From: Spirogloea muscicola
Lineage: Eukaryota; Streptophyta; Zygnematophyceae; Spirogloeales; Spirogloeaceae
DNA: 24,141 nucleotides
Direction of reading: 5' to 3'
NCBI GenBank assembly: GCA_009602725.1
Contig: WELB01000162.1
Coordinates: 300,597-324,737 of the forward strand
Shown here piece after piece: positions 10,746-20,769 of the stretch. The stretch's first letter is position 1; each line of letters opens with the position of its first letter. The notes beneath the pieces were generated by a model. The model had not been told where the DNA came from and made no database searches. It was given only the letters and a program-made list of their open reading frames with translations. The position numbers and the translations under genes are program-made.

Positions 10746-12146
10746 ATGGCCTCCGCGACCGCGCGCGGCGACACCCCGGCGGCCAGCGTGGTGGCCGTCG
10801 AGTTCCCCGGCCTCGTCGCCCACCCGGCCGCCGCGCTCGCCTCCCTCGGCGGCCTGCCCGCGCTCGCCCAGGCGAGCCGCCGGCCCTTGGCCCCTCCCCC
10901 CTCGCCCCGCCCGCGCCGCGCTCAGCCCCCTGCTCCTGCCTCCCGCCTGCCTCCGCCAGGCCTTTGCCGGCCGGGCTCCACTGGAGCTGGCGCTGCGGCC
11001 GGGAGACTCTTCCGCGCACCGCCTCTCCGCCGAGCAGCACCGTGCCGCCGGGCTGGTGCTCTGCATCTCCCGCCACAGGCACCGCAGCCGCGGCGGCAAT
11101 GGTCAGTCGCCGACACCGCGATCCTGTCACGCCGTGGGCTGCGGGGCCCTGCCATGCCATGCGACTTTGTGCCTGCTCTGCCTGCGGTCCCTGCCGCTGC
11201 ACAAGCTGCGGACATCACCGCCTGCAGCCTGCAGCACTGACGCTGCTAATTCGAGAGTCACGACAAACTGCAAGCTCAGAGCTCCGACCACCACCCCCCT
11301 TCGTGCCATTGCCGGCACAAGCACTGTCTCATCGAGCTCATGCCGGCATGATTGTTCTGCTCACAAGGATACCGTTCTCCCCTGCGTCTCAGAATTGCAT
11401 TTGGACCTGGCACTTGCGCTGCCGCAGGAAACGCCGGCGCCCATGAGGACCATCGGCAGTTGCCATCCGTCAAAGTCGTAGCCAGGCTGGAGAGCGTGTA
11501 TCGGTTCGAAGGTGAGAATGGCTTACCACAGCAAGGAGGCGGGGCTCGATGATTGATAGGCTCGGCGAAGCCAAGAGTTGGTCACCCTGCTCCTTGTGTC
11601 GTTCCCCGAGGCAGGCATGGCCGACTTCCAGTACGCTGTGCCACTTCAAGGGAAGGCTGCCCTCTGCAAGAGACGTCGATTGACCGGCGAGTGGGCCACA
11701 GGTGTGCTGCCGTGCTGCCACGTGAGACGAGGAAGCACCAAGGGTCCTGACTTCGCGTCCGCTTTTCAAGGACCACTGTCAAGCATGCGCTTGCTGCTTT
11801 CCTCGCCGGCGCTCGTGCATTGTTGACTAGTGAGAAGGCTGCACTTTTGCCCTGCCTGCCACGGCATCTGGAGGTAACTGGAGCAAGCGCCGTGGATCTC
11901 CAGGGGCCGAGGTGTCACCATGGACTGAGGAGGAGGAGCCGTTGGCCCTGGCGCCGGCCTGGTTCTCCAAGCGGGACACGCCTTCAGATCACTGGTATTG
12001 TGACACGGCGATTGTGACCACCATCTGCGGCACCAGGGGCTGGCAAGCAGACGTTGAGGACAGCAGCTCTTTGGAGCTCACTGTGCAAGCACCATGGCGG
12101 CCCTGCAGGATGAGGGAGAAGAAAGGCGAGAAGCAGCGCGAGGAGC

Positions 12147-12187
<41 letters not shown>

Positions 12188-14996
12188 GCTGCAGAATGGC
12201 TGCCCAGGTCCGGCGCTGACGCCCAAGTAGGCAACTCTGCGGCACAGGCGACGCCATGTCCCGACTGTGCTTGCCTCATCATTTGGCAACTCCTGCAGAG
12301 TACCTGCTTGCTGGCAGCTGTTTATTCTGCCAAGGCTTCCATGCTCCCTATCCAGGGCCTGCCAAAGTCAGGGTTCAGTGGTCAGGGGCAAGAAGTCGCA
12401 GTCAAGTCTTGCGCAGTGTGTATTGCAAGTGTTTTGTCTGGCAGGGCTGGCCAGCGGGTGTGCTCGCTGCTTGACCTTCACTCGCGCTGACAACCACGTC
12501 TGCTGTGTCGCAGAAGCAAAGGAGCACAATGTATGGCGGATTGGACTTTCGCGCAGATGATATCCTCTCCCTCCCTGCCCACAAGATCCTGCCTTGACCC
12601 TGCCCTCAGACCCCCAGTCTCTGACCTGCTGACTTGGGCACTGCTGGCACGCTTTCCAGCAAGGGTTAGCCCAGAGTTGCATGAACGGTCATGCTGCTGC
12701 TGTCGTGGTGTTAGCTCGGAGAAATTGGGCAGTCTGTGCACCACTTGGTGTTGACTTTGATCCACTTCGTTGTCCAAGGTGGACCCTTGACCAGATGTAG
12801 AGGACAGCACAAATTCCAGGGGCTGGCAGCACCGAGGAGCCTGATGACAGGCTGGAGGAGCACCGCTACTGGGTGGCTTTGCGGCCAAAGTTTGCCTCGC
12901 GCAAGATATGGAGTCGAAATGCTCTGTGCGACCATCTCAAGGCCCAGGCATTTGGCGAGATCAATGACATTGTCATGAGGAGGTGCGCACTGCATCGCTG
13001 GGAGCCCCATTCTAGTCCCTGCACCTCTCACCTTCTGTATGTGTACCGAGAGTGTGCAAAGCCATCAGGCCAGCAACTGATTTGATGTAGATGCAGTCCA
13101 GTCTCTACGCAATCTCTTGTTTGATTCCATTGTGTGCCACGACCTATTGTCGGATGTGCCACACCCTCAGAGCCCTATTCAAGATGGCCTACTACTTTGG
13201 CAATGGCCCTTTTCGGATATTGTGGATCGAGAATGGCTTTGACCCCCGCCATGACCCTGCCAATCGCATGTACTTCCTGGCTGGCCTAGCTGTCCCTCCT
13301 CCTAGCGGCACGCAGCGCATAGCTCCTGCTGCCAAGCTCGACATAATTTGGCTGTGTCTGCCCGAATAAGACCTCTGCTGTGGTCTTAGCCTGGCCTTGT
13401 CATTTCAGACTGCACAGCTGCGAGGGAGTTGCTGGCATTTGGCTGGGGACGCGCGTTCGCTGACTGACATGCTCAATGGTGCTTGATATACCAATGATGC
13501 GTCTCGCTGCCAGTTACCAGCTGCTGGACTTTCGCGTACCTGGGAGCTGGGTGGAAGGTCCCAGGTGAGTTGGCACTCATGGGTGCACAGACACCTGCCA
13601 ACCATGTAACTGCAGGAGCATGGCAAGATGACAGATAGTCACAAGGACTTACATGTGCGTTGCCAACCAAGGCCATGGTTGTCTTTGTAAGGCAGGCAGC
13701 TGCGGCAGAGCTTGTGTGACTTTTGATTCGCTGCTGGCCTTGTTGTGCAGTAGTCTGCCACTGATTATTGTCAGCTATTGCATTGAGGTCCAGGAGGGGC
13801 GAGGTGCTGTGGAGTGACATCTGCACCTTCAAAGTCCAGCCCGACCGCAGGCAGCTGTTTTTGCAGCTGTGTGACATCGGGGATGACAGGGTGCAGGCTA
13901 TCATCACTCAGGAGCCGGATGCTGACACCTGCAATGTGGGAACCTTGGCCAGCTGCAACCTGCTGTGCTTCGCAATCGTGCTTTGTTTGACAGTCCAGTC
14001 TCTAATTCTTCGTAAACGTTTCCACAATCTCGCACCACCAATTGCAGCCTTGTTAGGTGGTGCTCAGGTCCTGTGAAGCTGACATAGAAGAGCTGCTTGG
14101 CGTACGTTTTCCAGGAGAACACAGGCTGGTTCGACCTAGCTACCCTCCACCAGCTTCGCCAGATTGTGCGGACGCGGCTTCATGCGCTGCTGCCGCACAT
14201 GAGCAAGGCCCCTCTGGTGCATCCCAGGGTCCGTGACTCCTGGTTTAAGACTGCACTCCCCAGTAGCTCATCACAACCGCGGGGCAGCAGGAGCACAAGG
14301 GCTCGTGTGAGGGCGACGACGAAGGCAGATTGTAAAGGCAATCAGGATGCGGGTGATGCGCTTGGCCAGAAGGAAAGTGGCACAGCGGGTAGGACAGGAG
14401 ATGCGGGAACCCCAGGAGAAAATCAAACACGAAACAAGAGGGATGGAGGGGGCGACTTTGATTCGCATGGCCGGATCACAGCAGCTGAAGACGAGGACAA
14501 GGGTGGGCCAGTGTCAGACGACAAGGGCTCCAAGCAGGCCAACATGGAGGGCAGCGCCAGGCAGGGCAAGGCAAGGAAAGACGACAAGGGGGATGAAAGA
14601 ATGAAGCAGATACTTGTGGAACAAGAGGAAGGGGAGGGAGTGAGAGGGGAGGAGGAGAAGGAGGAGGAGGAGGAGGAGGAGGAGGAGGAGGAGGAGGAGG
14701 AGGAGGAGGAAGACGAGGAGGAGGAGGAAGAGGAGGAGGAGGAGGAGGAGGAGGAGGAGGAGGAGGGGGAGGAGCAGGTGGCGGTGGCGGGGCAGGACCT
14801 TGTAGGCGAGGCAGGCCGGCTACTTGACCCCTGGCAGGCGCTGCCACCAAAGCATCTCCGCTTGCTGGTGGGCCACTGCGCTGTGAATATGCCTGAAACC
14901 AGAGTGCCTGCTGTACGTTCACAGCTCGGCAGTGAAGATGATGACGGCACGTATGAGATCTTTGAGCCCGAGGAGGAGGTGGCTGATGGTATCTGA
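10746..14996 (+). CDS. GTF3C5: TFIIIC subunit 5 (GTF3C5 / tau95 / Sfc1 family)
   Basis: Phase-matched exons: 10746-10871, 10960-11101, 11428-11511, 11615-11701, 11904 to about 11994, an unresolved middle, then 12830-12982, 13171-13269, 13514-13564, 13794-13935, 14115-14996 (TGA). TFIIIC binds internal promoters of Pol III genes such as tRNA genes; this subunit contacts the A box. Family blocks seen: VEFPGLVAHPAAALASLGGL, LELALRPGDSSAH, KVVARLESVYRFEG then MADFQYAVP, LAPAWFSKRDTP, KFASRKIWSRNAL, KMAYYFGNGPFRILW, NGFDPRHDPANR, YQLLDFRVPGSW, SDICTFKVQPDRRQLFLQLC and ENTGWFDLATLHQL. The C-terminus is a long charged tail with a poly-Glu tract, as the family's acidic tail would predict. Intron 1 is GC-AG (CAG|GCGAGC). 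The middle has two candidate exons: 12109-12207, containing a Gly run, and about 12514-12591, containing GLDFRADDI, which has no clean GT donor. Confidence 0.88.
12149..12184 (+). repeat. (GGC)12 trinucleotide repeat
   Basis: Twelve perfect GGC copies. In the plus frame MREKKGEKQREERG it would encode poly-Gly inside a candidate exon (12109-12207) of the TFIIIC gene, phase 2 at both ends and with a TGCAG acceptor. If that exon is not used, the repeat is intronic. Confidence 0.85.
14649..14776 (+). repeat. GAG-codon tract encoding poly-Glu in TFIIIC subunit 5
   Basis: About 42 codons, nearly all GAG, with one AAG, one GAC and a few GAA or GGG interruptions. It lies in the last exon of the TFIIIC subunit gene and gives an almost pure Glu run. 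The purine strand is uninterrupted over more than 100 nt. The opposite strand also stays open as poly-Ser or poly-Pro, an artefact of the repeat. Confidence 0.9.
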
Positions 14997-15085
14997 TGAT
15001 GGCTGTCAATCAACTTGGATGCAAATTTTTCTTCAGGCATTTGTGGTCGTGCTTCTTGCACTCCAGATCTCTTGGATTCGCTGCC

Positions 15086-15090
15086 TGTAA
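15086..15090 (+). terminator. Probable TGTAA poly(A) signal of TFIIIC subunit 5
   Basis: TGTAA, the usual chlorophyte polyadenylation word, lies 90 nt after the stop codon at 14996. Cleavage is expected about 10-20 nt further on. Confidence 0.5.
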
Positions 15091-15296
15091 TCTCCTTGTC
15101 TAGATTTTTGAATTCATGCAGTACTGTCCACACAGTACTGCCAGGAGGTGAAGTTCGAAATACATCCTGTTCTCGAAGAGGTCACCAATCGAGTTGCTGC
15201 GCTGCAAGGATGGCCTGACTATACAAGCCTCATATAAACGTATACATTTGCTGAATTGCTTGACCGGTGAAGCCAAACGGGCACGCACTCTGCTGA

Positions 15297-15301
15297 TTAC
15301 A
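15297..15301 (-). terminator. Probable TGTAA poly(A) signal of TAF6
   Basis: The minus strand reads TGTAA here, 80 nt beyond the TAF6 stop codon at 15381. It is placed so that the TAF6 and TFIIIC transcripts would end about 180 bp apart without overlapping. Confidence 0.5.
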
Positions 15302-15380
15302 AGCATTGACAGGATTCCAGTTGGTATGAAGAGCTTTATTCACTTCCAAAGTATGGCAGATGAATCGAAAGTCTAGCGTG

Positions 15381-18300
15381 TCAGAGTATCAACTGCAGCT
15401 GTGGGGAGGGTGCAAACGGCAGCATGCCTTCTCCAAAAAGCACGACAAGTGCAGCCAGGAGCTTGCCTGCCTCCACATCCTCCCGCCATGCACTCAAAAG
15501 TGTGGCAGCTGCCTGGTTGTCCCTAGGTGGTCCCTCCAATGATGCGGCAGCCCCTGCTCCGTGCCCTCTGGCATCCTGAATGAGGGGCAAGGACGTGCCT
15601 GCCAAAGTCTCTGGCCCGTTTGCAAGCGCCCCTTCTGCCGACTGGGCCGGAGCAGCTTGAGGCAGTCGCTCACCAGCCACTGCCAGTGGCTCGACCGGAG
15701 AAGCTACGGCTGTCTCTGCATTTCTCGATGCAGATGCCAGAGAACCGCCCTCTTCCTGGAGTGAAAGCACACCCGACAGGGTGGTCCCTTTGTCCGGCCT
15801 GCCCACTGGCAGACTAGCTGCTACATGCTCTGCAGCATCACCAGTGGCCGCTGAAGTAGCCTGCCCGTGTCCGTCCCTGACAGCCTCAACAGCAAGTGTA
15901 TCCTCCGTGAGCTCCCGGCTATGGTCCTCCCTAATGAGGGGTTGGCGTGTTGAAGGATGATCTGCCGGAGACAATGTCTCCCCACTGGCAGTGGCAATGG
16001 CCTGTGCCTCCTCTACATCAGACGCTGGCCCCTCACAGCGGATCGCCTGACCTGGGACAAGCTCTTCCTCTGCGAGTCGGTCTGGTTCAGCAGGCACAAC
16101 TCCACCCGTTGAGTCTGCTGTGGGCCCAATGTCTGCTGCACTATCCTTTGCCCGGTGATTGGCCGACGTCAGCATGTCTGGGACCCTCTCATAAGCACAA
16201 CTGCTTTTGTCCATGGCATCTGCTGCCCCTGCAGTATCTTGCTGGAGAATCGCAGAATCAGTAGGCAGCAATCACTTTAGTGCGTCGCACAATGCTTGAA
16301 GCAATAAATGGTGCAGCATAGTGATGGCTAACAAAGAGAGCTGGACTGTGGCTCCAGGCAGTTCAGGGCTGGCTGTTGAAGGTGCCGCACCTGGAGCAGG
16401 GGTCAAAGAGGCGGCCGAAGTAGGAGCAACTTCCATGGGCGCTGAGGCGGAGGAGGTGGGCAAACAGCGGCTGGTGGCCACCTTCGGGCCGCGGAGGTGG
16501 AGCAGCCGCCCCCGCGCTAGCAGCTCAGGGCGCGCCCGAAGCAGCTCATACACACACTGCCCAGCAGCTTGCTGCGCAGCGGGAGCAACGAGGCTGTCAA
16601 CTACTGTCTAGCCGTGCTTGGAGAAACCCACAGCCCTCCCCTCTGATTAAGTCCCAACCCTGTCACCATGCTAGCACCACCCTCTCTGTCAACACCGTCA
16701 GCGCAGGCTAGCCAAGCAGCAGTTTGTACACAGGCTGGGGACCTGATCCTGGAACACGGACCTGTAGTGCCGCATACACGCGCCAAGCCTCATACCACTT
16801 GGTGCGGTTGGGTTGTGACTCGCGCGCCAGCTCTGGCAGCAGCAGCTGCAAGTACGGGGCAAGGTTCGGCAGGACCAGCGTCCGGAACTGCAAGCAGGGT
16901 CCACCAAGCAACATTGCTTCATTACTCCGATGCAGATAGTCTACAGGCGGGTATCAGAGTGGTCAGGCTGCCGGTCATCACCACACGCGTCCCCAGCGCC
17001 GTCAGCGCGCGGATGGCGCCATAGTGCTGCGTAAGCGCCCGCTTGGCGTCCAGCAGCGTCTGCATAAGCGTCTTGGTGACGCGCGGCTGCAGAGTTTGGT
17101 AAGCGTGACCAAACCTGCACATCTCCGTGAATGATTGATGTGCTCAGTGCCCAGCCTGCCTTTCATGGAAGCCTAGCCCTGAGCTTGGACACCTGGGTTG
17201 TGTGTTGTGCTCACACTTGACGAAACCATACACTAGCTGCCTGTAGACATGCTCAGATGCGCAGGCAGAGCTTCCAGCAACACCTACTTGCGGCAGATGA
17301 GCGCCAGGAGGCCAGCCGAGAAGTCGCGCAGCTCCCAGTGGTTTGCGCCTGCCTTCCCACCGAGCCGCTTGGCCACGATGCATGTGATGACAATTGGCAT
17401 AAGCTGGTGCAGCTGCCAAGACCACACCCATGGACGTGATGAAAGGGGTCCAGATAATGTTCAAGGATGCACTAGACACACAGATGCACGAAGAAGGTTG
17501 CACCGCGCCAAGTGCACACGTAACCGACCAAGAAGCCAAGAGTAAGGGGTGCACACAAAGGTAGGGTCGTCAATGTGGCTAGCGGGGGTTATTGAACCTC
17601 ACATAGAGCTCAAGATGGATATGGGGATTTTGCAGAAGACTTTGGACCACCCGCATGAGGGAGTCGAGCAGAGACAGATCATCGAGGCCGCCAGTCACCT
17701 GCACGACCAAAGGCCAATAGATCAAACACCAGGCAGCTCTGCTGGTGAATTCAGCTTCAGCAGAAAGATGGAAGGTAAGGGGTCTGCCGGAGTGGTCGAA
17801 GAAGACTGTTTGCAGCATCTCACAGGTGCTGTATGCCGCTGCAACGAGACAGGCAGAAGGATGTGTGACGGGGTGGAGCAGCCAGCATACACCAGCCGCA
17901 CCTCAGCAGCAACGAATTCCATGAAGTACGGCACGAGCGGGTGGATCCCAGAGTCAGTTGCCAGGCTCGCCAGCACATCTCCAAGCAGCTGGCTGTCACC
18001 ACCGCCAGCGGTGATGACCATCTCCGTGACTTTCTGAAAGTATAACTGCAAGTATGCGCAAGCCGACAGCCCGATCAGCTGAAGACGGGCACCCAAAGCC
18101 CTGCTCGCGAACAAATCCCAGATTAAGCAAGGCTGAGACCTGAATCTGAGCTCTGCAGCTACGACGGGTCTCCGTCAACAAAAGCTCTGACAAACGCTAG
18201 TTGTGGGAGCCAAAGGCGTGACATGCGAGCAGCGACAGCGAGGAGCCAGATGACTGGAGCAGCAATGCTGGCAAGACCTGAAGCTCCTTGGAGAGGACAT

Positions 18301-19405
18301 GCTTGACAGCGCTTTTGACCTCCACTGGTGCCTCTTCTTGAAGAGGTCTCGCTGAAGCGTCCTTCCTTGCTGGGTCAGCCGCCTGCGCAGGCGCTGCTGC
18401 AAGCACCATTTTGCCAGCGACGAGCAATGCCGTCAGAACAGCAGCGCCAAGCTGCGGTCCCTAGTTGTTGCGGGTGAGAAGGCCGTGCAGAGAGGGAGGC
18501 AGCCGGGGTTGAGATGCAGGCGGGTGGTCTTGTTTGCTTGGCCAGGCATATGGGGCCTCACTCTCCAGCGGCGAGTTCTCCGGGATCGCAGGCTGCACAC
18601 CCTCAACAGCGAGCCAGTGCGCAACGACCGACGTGTCCAGCGGCGGCCGTGGCAGCGGTGCCTCCACAATCTGTGCCTCCGCAGCCGTCCCTCGAGCACG
18701 CTTGCTGTAAGCTCAGGGTGCCCAAGCACTGTCAAGCGCATCACTAACCGGCAGCAGGCCCCACTACGAGGTGAGCGGCAGCTCACACCTCGCGGAAGTC
18801 AAGGTCGCGGTCATCGACGTAGTAGAGGTCTGAGTGCCCAAGCGCCTTGCAGAAGCGCAGCGAGTCCGAGGACTGGAAGCCGTAGAGGCGCTGCGGCGAC
18901 AATTGCGGAGGTGGCACCACTGAGGTCGCGCCAGCGGGGCGCAGCGGAGCACGCCGAGACCAGTGAAGCGGGGAAGCGGGGCGGGGCGGCGCGCTTGCTG
19001 CGCCAGCGTCAGACCTCGACGTTCCGCAGGCTCAGCGCGCTGTTCACGTCCTCGGTTGTCAGCACGCAGCGCTTGGCGTGCCGCATGCACTTGACAGCCT
19101 CCTGCAGCGCCCAGCAGCGACGCGTTGGCGCACCAAGCGAGGAGGGCGAGGGGGGGAAGGGAGGAGCGGCAAGGCGCGGGAGAGGCACGCGCACCTGAAC
19201 AATCTCGCGCATGCGGTACTCGACATCGGGTGCCAGCGCCTCGGCGACGTCGGCGCCGAGGTTGGAGACGCCCGCCGCGGCGGCGCTGACCTGCGAGAGG
19301 GCCGGCGCGGGCGGTAAGCGTGGGCCGGGCGGGGCTAGGGGAGCCGCAGGGGGCGAAGGGCCGCAGGCGGCGGACCTGCACGGTCTCGCGCGTGACCAGG
19401 CTCAT
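15381..19405 (-). CDS. TAF6: TAF6, TFIID subunit 6 (histone-fold and HEAT-repeat)
   Basis: Thirteen exons, all phase-consistent: 19405-19376, 19290-19195, 19101-19015, 18890-18789, 18670-18562, 18396-18278, 18045-17902, 17698-17603, 17412-17288, 17114-16982, 16887-16762, 16571-16482, 16241-15381. Product 705 residues. TAF6 pairs with TAF9 through its histone fold in TFIID, and in SAGA in many species. Residues 1-71 are the histone fold ([43 protein letters not shown]), then [24 protein letters not shown] and [17 protein letters not shown]. The HEAT domain follows: [119 protein letters not shown]. The last exon is a 250-residue acidic, Ala/Ser-rich linker ending in [14 protein letters not shown] and [15 protein letters not shown], the conserved plant-type C-terminus. 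The frame is open upstream to 19603, but family length favours the ATG at 19405. All introns are GT-AG. Confidence 0.93.
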
Positions 19406-20033
19406 GGCGGCGCCAGCGGGGGGGGGCGGCCGCGGGTCCGGCTTGCTCACTGCTGCCTGCTGATCAAGCCTTCTGCTGCACAGCTCCTGAGCAAGGGCTT
19501 TGGACCCACACGCAGGTAACGAGCAGCACAACAGCGCGTGGCTTGCGAGAGACTCTGGAGGGAGGCAACAGCTACTCATGCCACCGTCGCATGTCGTCGC
19601 CATTGACCAACTGCCTTCGTCGCTGCTGCAGCTGCCTTGCCGCTGGCCGGTCCGCTGCCAGCAACACGCTTCTTACGGTAGTCAGCCACAAGTTGCTCTC
19701 ACGTGTCCCTCACAGCCCCTGCCTGGTTTATCCTGCACTAGATTCTGCCTGAACAATGTATTGGCTTGATTGGCCTCCCTTTCCTTTCATGCCGCGCGCG
19801 CCTTCTCTCTCTCTTATCTTGGAAGAAGCTGTTCTCTTACTTTCCACTTCTTCACTCTCCTTCTCTCACTGCAGCTGGCTGGCTATTTACAGACGCCTTT
19901 CAGTATCAGCAGCCGCACTCTTCTTCCCTCAATGTCTTGCGAAGCAGGCTGTTGCTCACCTACCCTTGGTGGAACTCGAGGTACAAGCTTCTCGGTATCT
20001 GTGTTGAGTGATGGAGGGCCTGAGTGGCCAAGT

Positions 20034-20105
20034 ACAAAGGCAAGCACACTAACAGGTGTACATCGCTTGCTGCTAAGCTGACCCGCTCAGTAACGACGAG
20101 TCAGC
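20034..20105 (+). repeat. 72-bp direct repeat with terminal hairpin, copy A
   Basis: It shares ACAAAGGCAAGCACA at its left end, ACATCGC in the middle and TGACCCGCTCAGT-AC-ACG-GTCAGC at the right with the copy at 20451. Copies are equal in length and diverged mostly at the centre. Bases 20077-20105 can fold as a 9-bp stem with one mismatch (GCTGACCCG against CGAGTCAGC). Confidence 0.7.
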
Positions 20106-20450
20106 ACGTAGAGGTCGCTGGCTGATGCCCGAATACCGGACGGCAATTGACAAGCGCTTGTGCCACCAGCTAAGGCTCGACCAGCTTTCTGGTGCAAAGC
20201 ATGAGCCTGAGCTCGCTGCAGACAGGCTGACACACGACGTCCCAAAAACGACAAGCAGGCTGCCGGCATGCCCACCTCGGCTGGAAGCATATCCTCACGT
20301 CGCGCATACCCTAGACTTGCGATGTTCTCAAGTAGGGCATGGAAACGAGGCACCATGCAGCCTAAGGTGTCGAATTGCGGCTGGTAGGAGGTGATCGCTG
20401 CGGAGAACTATTTGTGTGTTTGAAACAAATGAAGGCCAAAATCGCCAGGC

Positions 20451-20522
20451 ACAAAGGCAAGCACATCTTATGACGAACATCGCCTACTGCAGATTGACCC
20501 GCTCAGTCACCACGGGTCAGCG
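20451..20522 (+). repeat. 72-bp direct repeat with terminal hairpin, copy B
   Basis: Second copy, 417 bp to the right of the first in the same orientation. The right-end hairpin is kept (TTGACCCG against CGGGTCAG), with a base change that repairs the mismatch of copy A and a G-T pair elsewhere. The function is unknown; it could be a small mobile element or its solo ends. Confidence 0.7.
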
Positions 20523-20769
20523 GGGGTAGTCAGACTGGTGCTGCAGCTTTCTCTGCTCTGCACTTCACACTGCGTGACCAGCTTTGTGGGTCGATGCTCG
20601 ACTCCGTCACAACCACATGGACCTGATCGCCTCCTCAATGGTACCATACCTCAGGCGTTGGCGCCCCCGCAGCCTCGTCCTTCGGAACAGCCCCTAGCAC
20701 GGCCTCCCCGCCTTGCCTTCCTCCTCCGCTGGCGCAGCGGCGCCGGGTGCTTGCGCCACTCCCGCCGCC

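Larger units (their letters stand above)
19406..20769. other. Intergenic region between divergent TAF6 and coiled-coil genes
   Basis: It holds the promoters of both flanking genes. A pyrimidine-rich stretch (about 19785-19885, many CTT/CTC words) is open in all three plus frames but shows no domain and is probably not coding. Two 72-bp direct repeats lie at 20034 and 20451. A minus-strand ORF at 20356-20087 (start VPRFHALLENIASLGYARRE) falls between the repeats. It has varied composition but no recognisable family, and no splice partner was found. Confidence 0.45.

Noticed and set aside
10308-11202. Long minus-strand ORFs crossing the start of TFIIIC subunit 5
   Set aside because: Only the part from 10550 downwards encodes the G-patch; the upstream part is a GC-rich shadow of TFIIIC exons 1-2.
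14423-15133. Long minus-strand ORFs with poly-Ser or poly-Pro across the GAG tract
   Set aside because: They are the complement of the poly-Glu codons in the last exon of TFIIIC subunit 5, whose frame carries conserved family sequence.
15381-16271. A separate gene for the acidic Ala/Ser-rich ORF
   Set aside because: It joins in phase to TAF6 exon 12 and ends in the conserved TAF6 C-terminal block, so it is the last TAF6 exon.
19756-20081. Membrane-protein-like ORFs in three plus frames
   Set aside because: All three frames stay open because of CT-rich sequence; hydrophobic Leu/Ser content follows from composition and no start or splice context supports one frame.
20077-20105. tRNA gene, because of the GCTCAGT word and stem-loop
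   Set aside because: No cloverleaf, acceptor stem or B-box can be drawn around either repeat copy.
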